A DNA stretch of 64,000 bases from positions 2,356,001-2,420,000 of the forward strand of contig JBLDXI010000007.1 in NCBI GenBank assembly GCA_047495785.1, read 5' to 3'. A program made the position numbers and the translations under genes. A model generated the notes under the pieces. It was not told where the DNA came from, ran no database searches, and saw only the letters and a list, made by a program, of their open reading frames with translations. Positions 43,001-53,253 of this stretch are shown one piece after another. The DNA is from Lepidodermella squamata. Lineage: Eukaryota; Gastrotricha. Numbering within the stretch: the first letter of the stretch is position 1; each line of letters opens with the position of its first letter.

Positions 43001-43858
43001 TTCCGTGGCTCCATACGCGGATAGTGGCGAAACAGCGACGCTAGCAAGGTCATTTGCGACCTGAATGAAAAGCCGAAACTTGCTCGAGCCTGAGCTGTTT
43101 AAGAAACGAGAGCTCCCACACGCAGGTACCGAAGTGGCATTCGGAGGATTGCCCGGAATCGGTTGATATGTCGAATTTTGCGTTTGGTATGTAGAATACG
43201 CTAACCCGGATGGTCGCAGCTGAAAGGATAACAAAAGACCTCTCGTCATTTTATATTGTTCATAGCCCTTTGATGTTTTCCCTTGAAACAGGAAATATAG
43301 CAGAATGAACTATTGTGATTCTCATGAAACACCTACCAAAATTTGTCGTGTCGTCTGTGATGGGCACAGCGAACCAGGCCAGCGAGTTGTTTGTCGGATA
43401 CGTAATTTCGGCATCGATTTCAAGTCGAAAGTTGGCAGATGAACACATGTATCCCTGATGAAGAAATGGTCTCAGCTACTTAATCAAGAGGCGAAAACTT
43501 ACAAACGGATTATTAATGTGCCCTTGGGGAATTGAGGGCGAAATGCGCGCAAGCTGGTAGCCCGAGCCTGGAATCTCATCCGTCAAACTGCTAATTAAGT
43601 AACTGCTGCCGGTGAATTGGTTCGTTCCATTATAGTAATCAAAAGAATTGTCGCTATCGAAACACGCAGCACCCTGAAAGCCGTACGGTAGCGGGTAAGA
43701 AGCTTCGTCTGGGGTCGGGTCACCAGCAAGTACTGCGAAATAATAATACAACCGGTTCATTTCGGACATTACGGCTCATTTATACGCGAAACCTAAAACT
43801 ATCCACTATGCTTCTCACCTATTTTGCCAATAAGCAATATCTTCAGCAACCGTAACAT
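40030..43858 (-). CDS. Jelly-roll/mucin/jelly-roll Cys-loop ion channel fusion, 1151 aa
   Basis: Seven minus-strand exons (43858-43819, 43732-43503, 43454-43337, 43239-42795, 42738-41735, 41700-41091, 41038-40030) join with GT..AG introns in exact phase. Signal peptide about 1-16. Two related beta-rich domains (about 20-265 and 520-770) share (N/G)FR(L/I)E(I/M)..E, a GL/GS(I/L).F strand, KF(R/K)L.IQ and a final (D/V)(I/V).VR...(F/W) strand, suggesting concanavalin/LamG-like jelly rolls. Between them lies a Ser/Thr/Pro mucin (about 279-515). From about 800 comes a complete pentameric channel subunit: VWVPSIRFAN, Cys-loop C-x13-C (CMLKLRKFPFDTQRC), four TM helices with M2 ending DKIPETS, a very short M3-M4 loop and a stop right after M4. 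No acetylcholine-receptor vicinal Cys pair seen. Likely a plasma-membrane channel with a large, sugar- or matrix-binding head (inferred). Confidence 0.85.
42180..42738 (-). repeat. Mucin-coding tandem repeats
   Basis: Within exon 5 of the channel gene, Thr/Ser/Ala/Pro-coding DNA repeats with a period near 170 nt (for example GTTGATGGAATTGTTGTCGT at 42380 and 42549). It is low-complexity, stop-free in the coding frame, and would be densely O-glycosylated. Confidence 0.75.
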
Positions 43859-44379
43859 GTTAGATAGGTATACGAAATTCCACGTTTCCCGTAAACAGTC
43901 AAATATTTGCTGGTCTGAAAGGCTAGCTGACATGCAATGTCAAGGTCTGCTCGTCCGGTTCCTCTCAACGAGTTTTCGGATTGAGGGGAAAATCATGTTT
44001 TATTAACGAACTACGATGTTAAGTTTGCGCATAAGTGATAAACAGACCATTAGTTTCCTTGGATAAATTATATTTAAAACTCAGATCCTTTCTAGGCATT
44101 CGCCTACTTTCCTGTTTTCGAGTTATACTTCCTGATCCCACCCCAACAATTGTTCCACGACCAGTGCATTATTTGAAAAATAAAAAAGTATGATTTTGCT
44201 GCTTTGATATTTTGTTCAACAACAACGAAAAATCTATCAGCTGGGCAATGTAAAAGTTACTGTATTATATTTGTATGATATAACATGCGAGTAAAGAGTT
44301 CATATCTGAACGGAGCCGACCGAGATTTACGAATCGAAACAAACCGGAGGCGAGTTGAGATGAGTAAATCAATTTACAG
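43859..44379. other. Promoter side of the channel gene
   Basis: About 500 nt between the channel start codon (minus) and the GPCR pseudogene. It should hold the channel promoter. No motif is certain. Confidence 0.4.
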
Positions 44380-44974
44380 CATCTCGCCCGATTTTTCCTC
44401 ACCTTTACCGAAATCGAATTCCAGCCGACTTTCAAGTTGTGCCGATTTCTGCTTTGATTGCCTCAACATCTCAACATCCGGAGCTGAAAGTGTAACAGAA
44501 AGATCAGTTCGATGGGTGATCAAGCTTAATTCTGTCATTGAGGCTGCTGTATTCCTAAGTATTAATGCTGGTGTGATGATTGCGTTTCTTGGAGCAGATC
44601 CAGTAAATCTGGCACTACAAGGCAGCCCTGTTCAATTCGACCTAGAAATTGATGCTTACACTTCGAATATTAAAAGTTTCTGCAGCTCGCGATACCTCAG
44701 ATACTGGGCACCTCTCCTCGCTGTGTTTCACCTTGCACTCCCAGCTTTAGGCACTGCCATGGTATTCGAGTATAGATCTGTTGGAAAGAGGTACGTTCGA
44801 GCTGCTGCTGTTAATGCTTTGACCATCTTTGCTGTTGTACTGTGCTTGATGGTCCTGCTCCCGGTTGATCGGCTCGTTCTTCGTGGATCAATTCTTGGAT
44901 ACGGTATGTTGCTATATTCAAACTCGACAATCATTTTACAGTTCTACAAGTCTTTTTTGAGAATGCGGCGTTAG
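44380..44974 (+). pseudogene. GABA-B-like GPCR pseudogene with internal deletion
   Basis: A flytrap fragment (44375-44475: ACAGCATCTCGC...CACCTTTACCG...TTTCAAGTTGTGCC) is joined directly to the sequence from just before TM4 to the stop (GGAGCTGAAAGTGTAACAG...). The missing part covers the rest of the flytrap and TM1-TM3. The fragment is out of frame with the 7TM part in the native reading. A further 6-nt loss removes two residues at RYV-RAAA. The 3' end and AATAAA (about 45022) match the 36398 gene. Confidence 0.88.
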
Positions 44975-46051
44975 GCTGGAAAGCCATTCAGTTATTCATA
45001 ATCATCGAAACAAAGTCTTTCAGTGATTGAATAAAACCTGCAAATAAAACCAAGCTTTCTTTGACATCTGCGTGAAATCTGCGCCCACCCGGAGCCTTCC
45101 AGGCTCAATACCGGCTTTATTATTGACATTTTCGAGGACTAGGTTTTCAACTAAATGCAGAGTTTTTCGAGACGATGAAACCCATTAACACTGATCAATA
45201 TAGGCTCAAATTTGAGTAAGCAAACATTAGATGCTTATTAGAACGATTGAAATAGGTATGACCTATACATATCAGGTACATAAGGTACATAATGTACATG
45301 ATATCAGTATAGTCTGTCTACTCACGAGAAAAGGGGTGTAATTATCATTATCATTATCACTAGTTTCAGCAGATCGTTTTCGATAAACCGGTAAATCGAA
45401 TCACGAGTTTCAAAATATATGATAGATTGAGTGTTATCATTCAATTTCATCGCACACCTGTTACCTTTTAACTGGTATCTAACAGCTTTCTTAGCAGAAT
45501 AAGAAGCTATAGAAGCTGGCATTACCCCTGATAAATATTTTTCTCCTTTGACAAATTCCACAATCATTCGATGACTTGAAATCTAGCTATTGCATCATTC
45601 GAAATGGCAGCTTTTACGAGGCACTTCAATATTATGCCAAATAAGGCGTGAGCGGGTAAATTTTTCAAGCTGGGGAAAACTCGTTTGTGATTAAAATCAC
45701 AAAAGAAAGGCATCAGCATACAGGTAGTTTGTGACACGAAAAATGCGGCTATTGGCGGATTGAAAATCGAGTTAGCTTTTGGTAGTTTTTGTATCACGAT
45801 TATTTTCTTGAGAAAAATGGTAAAAATAGCTTTCCAGATTCAACAAAAGAATTAGAACATCGCCTTGAGGCCATTGGCTATGCAGACCGCGAGGGCAGTG
45901 TTTCACCTCTGCGCGCAATGTCAAAATTTATGAATGAAGGAAATGACCCAAATGACGTGAATAACGTAAGAGAATATTAGAACTCAAACAGCAGCAAAAA
46001 ATCACAGTATTTTTTGCTGCACATAAAACTTAGCGCGAGCGATTTATATTA
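44975..46051. other. Intergenic, weak ORFs only
   Basis: Contains two minus ORFs (45322-45567, 45564-45797) and one plus ORF (45789-45980, 63 codons, helical look). None shows a domain or a clean splice join, so I do not call them. They could be remnants or exons of an unrecognised gene. Confidence 0.4.
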
Positions 46052-48868
46052 GGGGTTAGCCCAAAACGCAACAACCCAAAATGACATAATGCGACAAAAT
46101 GACATAACGCAAAATAAAAGGCGCCATAAGGACGGATTTAGGTGGATGCGACATTTTGACTAAACAAATATTTTAAATTACAGGTAAAAATAATATTTAT
46201 TTGCCAAGAGGCGACAAAATGACACAAAATGACGGAAAACGGCAAAATGACTCCAATCACGTGAATATGACCTCCCTTAAATTTCCGAAAAATTTCCATT
46301 TTTCAATTTAATTAAAAATTTGATTGAAAATGAAACTACGTTCTTCGAAGCGTTCAGCTAATGAGTGTAGAGATGTGGTTGATGTTCCCGAGAAACGAGG
46401 ACGCGGCAGGCCGAAGCTAGTAGAGCAGCCGGTTGCATCGAAGCCTCAACTTTCCCCGGTTAAAAGAAAGCGGGGTAGACCATTAGGGTCGAAAAACAAG
46501 CCCAAAACGGCCCCGGTACCAGTTGAACCCGCAGCTATCCTGTTGCTCAACCAAGCAGTTGCCGCCGACCCTAGTGGTGAGAAGGACAGCGATTATCAAC
46601 CGAGTGCGACCCCGAATTCTTCAGTGATTTCGTCGTTGGAACCTTCAGAACCGAGTTCTCCTGCCCTGGTCGAGCCTAGCTTGCCTGTACCGGTCGACCT
46701 AATAGCCCCACCCGCAGAGTTCGGCGATGTTCTTGATGAACTGATGCCACTACCTGAGGCACCATCAGCACAGCTAGTCGCTATCGACGTGTTTGAACCC
46801 ACAGCAGTTACGTTCTCGGAGATGAATGTGCCGCCGCCGCCGCCGCCGCCACCGACCCAGGTAATTGCACCTGAGAACCAGCAATCCGGCCAACTATCGC
46901 CACTTTTCGCCGACCTTTTACGAGAGAACAACGCACCCGCCACACCACTTTTGCCCGCTCGGCCGCTCGACGAAAATTCTATTCGCGAGTTCATGTTCGG
47001 CGATATCATATTACACGTAACATCAGTGAAATCACAGAAAAAAGCCGATCATCTCGTGGTCAATGGCTACCGAAGCAAGAGAAGGTAGGAGATTAACTTA
47101 AGTTAAAGGAAAATTAAATTAAGAAATTTTTCCAGTTACTCGTGCAAGAATCATGACAAAATTTCCTGGATATGTACCACCCCTGGTTGCCGGGCTTTGA
47201 GTTACACAACTAAGACCTTGGTTCCTGTCGAAGTCGATAAATGGAAGGAGCATGACCACGAGCCGAACCCGGAAGATGTCGAAGTTCGGGGAATTATGGC
47301 TAAAATTGAGGTAAATTTTTTCTTAATTATATAATTTTATGTCATTTTGTCGCGTTATTAGCACCGCGCTAAGAACTCACTCGACAAGCCGGCGCAAATC
47401 CGCAAACACGTGACTCACGGTATCGACTTCGTCGTCGACATGAAAATGCCGAGCGACCGCGCTATTCAGCGCCGAGTCGAGCGCGCCCGAGCTGCTGCTA
47501 ATCCCACTCCTGCCGCGCCTACTACCATGGGTGAAATAAGCGTGCCGCCTGAATTGCGTGTAACAAAGCGAGGCGAAAAGTAAATATTATTTAAAATAAT
47601 TTGTGTCATTTTGTCGCATAATATTGTTCTTTCATAGATTTTTATTATGGGACTCAGCTGAAAACGAGGTCGACGGAAGATTGGATGACCCTGAGCGATT
47701 TTTGATTTTCGGCACTGAGCGAAATCTTGATCGCATGGTCGAAAGCCGTCACTTGTCCTCAGATGGGACGTTCAAAATCGCTCCTAAACTTTTTTTCCAA
47801 CTATACACCGTCCACGCTGTAATTGGCGAGACGACGGTTCCTCTTCTTTACTGTTTTTTACCTAACAAGAAAGAAGACACCTATCTAAGGGTTTTTAGGG
47901 CAATAAGGTTTCTTCGGCCGGAGCTCTGCCCATTAAGCTGTTTGACAGACTTTGAAAAAGCCGCGCAGAACGCAATCGCAGATCCTGACACTGGCGTGTG
48001 GCCAAATGCTGAGCTAGTTGGTTGCTTCTTCCACTTCGCGCAGGCGCTATTCAATGCGGTTAAGGAATACGGCCTTCAATCGCTGTACTGCACTGATAAG
48101 GAAGTTCGGCTTCGATGCAAGTGGCTAGCAGCTCTCGCATTTGTTCCAATTGAACATCTCGCCGAAGCCTTTCAACAGGTCGATGCGAAATTAAGCGATA
48201 TTGTTGGCCGAGTTCCTCAATTATCACAGCTGTATTCCTATTTTGAAACTAATTGGGTTGGCACTTATCGACACGGTTTTCTTGTTCAGAAGCCTCGCCA
48301 CGATCCGGCGATTTGGTCGATGTACAAGCGCGTTTTCGATGATTTGCCTCGTACCGACAATTGCGCTGAAGCCTGGCACCGAGCTTTTCAGCAATTTCTG
48401 AACACCTGCCACCCTTCGGTTTACAGTCTCATCCAGGGGCTGCTTGTTGAGCAGGACGAAACCGAAAAACGCCTCGCACGCTTTGACATGGGCGAAGTGA
48501 TTACACGCCGGTCGAAAAAATCAGTTGAAGCGAACGCTGCGCTAAAGCGAATTTTGCCTAATTTCTTTAATAAGCCGCTAACGGAATACCTTACTAACAT
48601 TGTTGTTCATTTTGATATGAAAACTTCAATTTAAATAGGACGAATTTTCCAAGTTTTTTAAGCCCAAATAAAGTGCGTTGAAACGATACAATTTTGTGTC
48701 ATTTTGTCGCATAATAATAATAATATTTGTAAATTAAAGAAATTTGAATAAATTCTTGTTCCATTTTGGTTTTATTTCATTTTGGTATTTTCTATTTTGC
48801 GCATTACTAAGGTTATGTCATTTTGTCGCATTATGTCATTTTGGGTTGTTGCGTTTTGACGGCGAGCC
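46052..48868 (+). mobile_element. Autonomous Mutator-like element (MULE), 2817 bp
   Basis: Long terminal inverted repeats: CAAAACGCAACAACCCAAAA and onward for about 47 identical nt at the left (46062-46108), with the exact complement at the right (48812-48858). Outer 8-10 nt are less perfect (GGGGTTAGCC / GGCTCGCCGT). An 8-bp target duplication TTATATTA flanks it (46044-46051 and 48869-48876). It contains one intact four-exon transposase gene. Perfect TIRs, duplication and ORF suggest recent activity. Confidence 0.92.
46330..48634 (+). CDS. MULE transposase with AT-hooks and FLYWCH zinc finger, 714 aa
   Basis: Exons 46330-47084, 47136-47310, 47362-47579 and 47638-48634 join in phase. The N-terminus has two AT-hook cores (KRGRGRPK and KRGRPLGSK), then a Pro-rich acidic stretch. 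Exons 1-2 encode a FLYWCH-type finger (VNGYRSK..., W-C-TTPGC, then H-x-H). The C-terminal exon holds the MULE DDE domain: DGTF, TDFE with following GCFFHFAQ, and a candidate Glu in NCAEAWHR. No frameshift or stop. AATAAA at 48667. AT-hooks and FLYWCH probably bind the AT-rich TIRs. FLYWCH-MULE pairs are known in animals. Confidence 0.9.
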
Positions 48869-48946
48869 TTATATTAGCGTTATAAGCAAAAAATAAATTT
48901 ATAACAAATTTATTACTCTTTCGATCACAGCCCTCTAATATTGCGT

Positions 48947-49355
48947 CATAGAGAAAAAATGACCAGAGAAAGCACTCAAGCTAAAATTTCTAAATCCTCA
49001 TTTTAATTCAAAGTTGACTTTCTCAAAACGGATATCTCCGTTTTCTACCAAATTTTGCATGCCTGTAGAACGCGAGCTGCTCTTTCACGTGGTATAAGAT
49101 TTGAGGTGGGCAACCCAACCGTTGTTATGATACAAAAACCTCGTTTCCACTATGGTTTTACTTATTTTGATGCTATCAAGACTGAGCAGCAATTGCCCAC
49201 CTCAAATCTTATACCACGTGAAAGAGCAGCTCGCGTTCTATAGGCATGCAAAATTTGGTAGAAAACGGTGATATCCGTTTTGAGAACGCACTTCTATAAT
49301 AATGGAGATCAAAATTTTAGCTTGAGTGCTTACTCTGGTCATTTTTTTCTCTATG
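48947..49355. mobile_element. Foldback MITE, 409 bp, 8-bp TSD
   Basis: Begins CATAGAGAAAAAATGACC and ends with its complement. Arms of about 167 nt (48947-49113 and 49193-49355) with some differences; spacer about 80 nt. The 8-bp duplication TATTGCGT is perfect (48939-48946, 49356-49363). It lies 70 nt beyond the MULE end. No ORF of its own. Confidence 0.9.
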
Positions 49356-49363
49356 TATTGCGT

Positions 49364-49999
49364 AAAAAAATAATAAAAATAAAATAAAATTTCGTTTAGA
49401 ATGAAATCGCGTGTGTAATCTATAGAAAAATTAACACAGTTGTTCATGTTATCAATTCTTCAAGAACTTAGCCGCTTAGCAAACTAGCCATCGAGAAATG
49501 TTTCATTAGCAAGCCACAAAAACGGTTTGCAACCGGCGGTGATTTTGCTCGTTTCTTCGTCCGTTAGTGGGCTAGCCATACATTTCAAGCAAGTAATAAA
49601 ACGGCTGGCGCGGTTGCTCCAGTTTTTGCAGCTGCTTTTATCAACATGAGTGTGCTTATTATTATGTACTATCATTTACGATAACGTCACTCCATCTACA
49701 AGATATTGATGGTTGATAATCGTTGTTAGCCGTCGGTAATCCCCAATCTCCGTCAACCCCGTGTTATCAACCGATTAAAGTTTTGCTGTTGACTTTTGAG
49801 TATCGTTGCACTTGAATTATTTGGGACCGGAAAAGATATAGAGATTTACTAAAAGACACCAGCGAACATGGTTAACATTGCGCAACAACGCGATTTCATT
49901 TGACAGGAAATCAAAATGTTCACTCGCACATTTGAGTTTCAATCTGGCTAAAATTGAATTTATTCATTTTATAGGCTTTATAGTTATCAAGTTTTAATC
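49364..49999. other. Intergenic before the oxygenase gene
   Basis: AT-rich, no feature seen except the likely promoter of the gene starting at 50000. Short minus ORFs have no support. Confidence 0.5.
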
Positions 50000-52900
50000 A
50001 TGCTGGTTGAACAGTGGAGAAACGGCGGTCGCAAGCGCGCTGTGTTTGAGAAGATGTCTCCGAATGATTTGAAGGAAGCGGCATTGAAAAACGGAATTTT
50101 TTGCAGTTCACTAACGAAAGGTACGATACAAATGTTCTCAATTTTCGTTTTTTTTCATGATTTTTTTGGAAAATATTTTTTTTAACATCAAATTCACTTT
50201 TTTCAACATCAAATTACTTTTTCTATCATCAAATTCTTTTTTCAACAGCAAAATTCAGCAATTATTATTTGATAAGGAAGAATATACTTTCATGATGACG
50301 TTGTGGATTTTAAGTGCCTATCACCTCGGGTGATGTAAGCGTGGCCCAGACTCGTGCCAGACCAATGAACAAAACTTCTGAGTAGCACGCCTCAGGAAGG
50401 CGTGCTCATGAAAGGAAGCTATTATCAACAATCAGGGGTCTGCGCTAATCGATTATTGGATTCTTTGGCGATTCATAGTGGTTGAAAGACATTTTGAATT
50501 ATAAAGAGACCTCGCAAACGGTGACGACATCACCTATTGTTATTGTCGCTACATGTGAAAGTCCGGCTACGAACGATGTCAGTGCCAGGCAAAGTTGCTT
50601 CTCGGCGGCGAGACATGGGTGCTGATGGCATCCGGGGCGAAGCAGCGTCAAAAGACGGCGTAAAACGTTCCGGCGGCTTGACCTTGAAGGGCCCTAACTA
50701 ATTTTACTCATTTGAATCATTGTCTTCGCAAAAATAAGAATCGTAAAATTATTCGGACAAATATATAAAAATGCAATATTTTTTGGCCAAAAATCAAATA
50801 TTTGTCCGTAACTTTGCAAAATTGCTGCTAACTCAATTTTCTATAATTTCTTGAACGGGTTCGACAGCAACAAACTACATTGTTCTTCCGAATTTTCTGT
50901 TATTTTTCCGGACCGGTAATCATCAAAGGCTTTAATGAGTGTGGATCGCCAAAATTAAGATATCGAAATTTGCTGTTGAAAAAAGAGTTTGATGATAGAA
51001 AAAGTAATTTGATGTTGAAAAAAGTAAATTTGATGTTAAAAAAAATGTGACCCATTTTTTTTTATTCCAGCTAAAATTTGCGCCGCCCTGCAGGCACGTT
51101 TCGAAGCACAATATGGCATCAGTTCTGAATCGGACGAGTCGCATGACGAAAATGTAAATATTCTCAAACATTACTTTGCATTTTTAATTCGTAAAATTGG
51201 GGAAAATAGGATTAAAGTATAATTTAATTCTTTTTTAGGAGCCGGAAACCAAAATTAAAAAGGCTAATCTGTCCGAAGGAAAAGAAGAGGAAATTCGCGA
51301 CAAACTGTTGGAACTCTTCACTGGAGAGGATGCCGATGAATCTACGGGATGTACCAGAGCTACAGATTATTACTATACATCGCAAATCGGTTGTATTCCT
51401 GACATCGAAATCGGCAGAAAATGGCGAATCAAGTACCCTTGCGATGACGAAATCGGCGAGAAATTACTGACCTTCTGCAGTAAGGCTCCGGTTGGTAAAG
51501 GCTCTGAAACTGTTATGGACGAAACAATTCGAAACGGCTGGCAAGTTGAGGCGAACAAATTGGCGATTTCAACTACAGAATGGTCGGATTTATTCTCGGA
51601 TTCGAAGAAGAGTAAATTGCTGGAGAAAGTCAGGCAGACCCTGGCGCCGCAATGTGACAAAATATCGGCCGAGTTTTACAAGATGTTGGTCTATGGCAAG
51701 GGCTCGTTTTTCAAACCGCATCGAGACACGCAGCGGAAACCTAACCATTTTGCATCGATTGTCGTTTTCTTGCCGAGTTGTTACGAAGGCGGCGATTTTT
51801 TGGTTCAGCATGGCGGGTTGAAGCGAAGTTTTCAATTCGGCCTCAAGAAAGGCTACAATTCGCTCAAGTGAGTTCAGATAATTCTGCCGATCAGTTTTGT
51901 CGAGCCCATAATATAAAAAATGTCATCCTTTTGTGAAACCAAATTCGTATTTTATGGATATTTTTCTGAAAAAATGTCGAGAAAATTCCACAACCCGGAT
52001 TATTTTCGTAAACAAAATTTTAAATTTTAAATTGAATTTTAGACAATTTTCAAGACATTTTAAACTGATTTTCAATTTGTTTAATATGTGGGCCGCTCTC
52101 GATTAGAAAATTCAACACGGATTGGATGGGATTTTAGAATAAAAATAGATCATTCTCTCGCATTCCCTCATTTCGAAATCGAGGGAAAACTAGCTTTTCT
52201 GTAGGAGCATGACCTGAAATTCGTGAAATTTGGACTTCATGCATTCGGACTTGGTAATGATTCAATTTTTCCTGAATTAAAAAATTCTGAATTTTCTACG
52301 AAATTCGAGAAAATTTCAAATGAAAAAATATTTGATCTCAAGAGGCCGTTATGAGCAAATGAGCTTCCCAAATTAAAAAAAAACAGGTAGAAAAGGAAAA
52401 TTCTCGAAATTTCCTGGAATTCCAGAAAATTCACAATTGATTCAAATTCATGTTTCTGAGTTTATTCTTGATCTTGGCTAAACATTTTTTCTGTAAATTT
52501 CACGCGTAGTTCGAATTTCTCAAATTGGGTTTAATAATATTTTAGGTGAAAATAATCGCGATTTTTGTTCTCCTTTTTTAGCTGTCATCTTGTCGCGTTC
52601 TTCACCGACTGCATCCACGAAGTTCTGCCGATCACCGAAGGCTATCGCGTCACGTTGACCTACAACCTGTTCTTCGAGGGCAAACAAGCCCCTGAACTGC
52701 CGATCGGCGAAACTCACCTCGGCCGAAAAATCAACAAATTGCTCGTCAAACTCTTCGCTCTTCCTAAATGGAAGAACAAAACGTTGGGCTTTATTCTTGA
52801 CCATCAGTACGCCCTATCCTCACTCCACCCCTCACTGTTAAAGGGGCAAGATCGAGCCTGTTACGATGCTTTGATTTCAAGTGGGAATTTTGAAGTGGAG

Positions 52901-53137
52901 TTCATCCCGGTGGAAATCGGCGCTAGCGGGCTTGGCGAAGATGACAACGCGTGGGGCAGTGCTGCTGGTTACTACGAGACGGCCATGTCCACGCGCGGCG
53001 AAAGTATGATAATGTCCGTTGATCGTGTACATTCTGACAAAAAGAACCGTGGTAAATCGACCACGCTGTGTACTTTCGAGTGCTACGGTCAATCAATTGG
53101 TTACGTGGAAGGCCCGGTCGATTTCATCAACGGTTGA
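50000..53137 (+). CDS. 2OG-Fe(II) dioxygenase-like protein, 462 aa as read
   Basis: Exons 50000-50120, 51071-51153, 51239-51867 and 52582-53137 join in phase. The 50-residue N-terminus is Lys-rich, then an acidic linker. The oxygenase core has YGKGSFFKPHRDTQR (HxD iron ligands), FLPSCYEGGDF, then AFFTDCIHEVLPITEGYRVTLTY, giving the second His and the Arg that holds 2-oxoglutarate. This is the prolyl-hydroxylase-like superfamily, of unknown substrate, also common in fungi. No signal peptide, so probably cytosolic or nuclear. The frame stops at 53137, but the next frame continues to 53253 with GNEGTEFQLQYQKAAFLIKP, a good family ending, implying a 1-nt frameshift near 53130. AATAAA at 53431. 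Intron 1 is mostly a foldback element. Confidence 0.85.
50175..51046. mobile_element. Foldback element with reiterated TIRs, 872 bp
   Basis: The left TIR (50175-50255) consists of about four degenerate 20-nt units ((T)n(C/A)AACATCAAATT). The right TIR (50965-51046) is its near-exact complement. The interior has a GC-richer block and a small hairpin (AGCACGCCT...AGGCGTGCT, 50383-50406). No ORF. It occupies nearly all of intron 1 of the oxygenase gene; without it the intron would be about 78 nt, normal for this genome. Confidence 0.88.
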
Positions 53138-53253
53138 GTGAAGTTACGGTTGATAACGAAATCGACAGTTCGACCACACCGAGCGGCAACGAAGGCACTG
53201 AGTTCCAACTTCAGTACCAAAAAGCAGCCTTTTTGATCAAGCCGAAGAAATGA

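Noticed and set aside
45322-45797. Two adjacent minus ORFs considered as exons of one gene
   Set aside because: No GT..AG join keeps a sensible frame and no domain is recognisable.
46596-47009. 137-codon minus ORF with a Gly run
   Set aside because: Antisense of the Pro-rich region of the MULE transposase.
50383-50406. Hairpin considered as a Helitron 3' end
   Set aside because: No CTRR terminus at the right distance and no 5' TC end; the flanking inverted arrays explain the element better.
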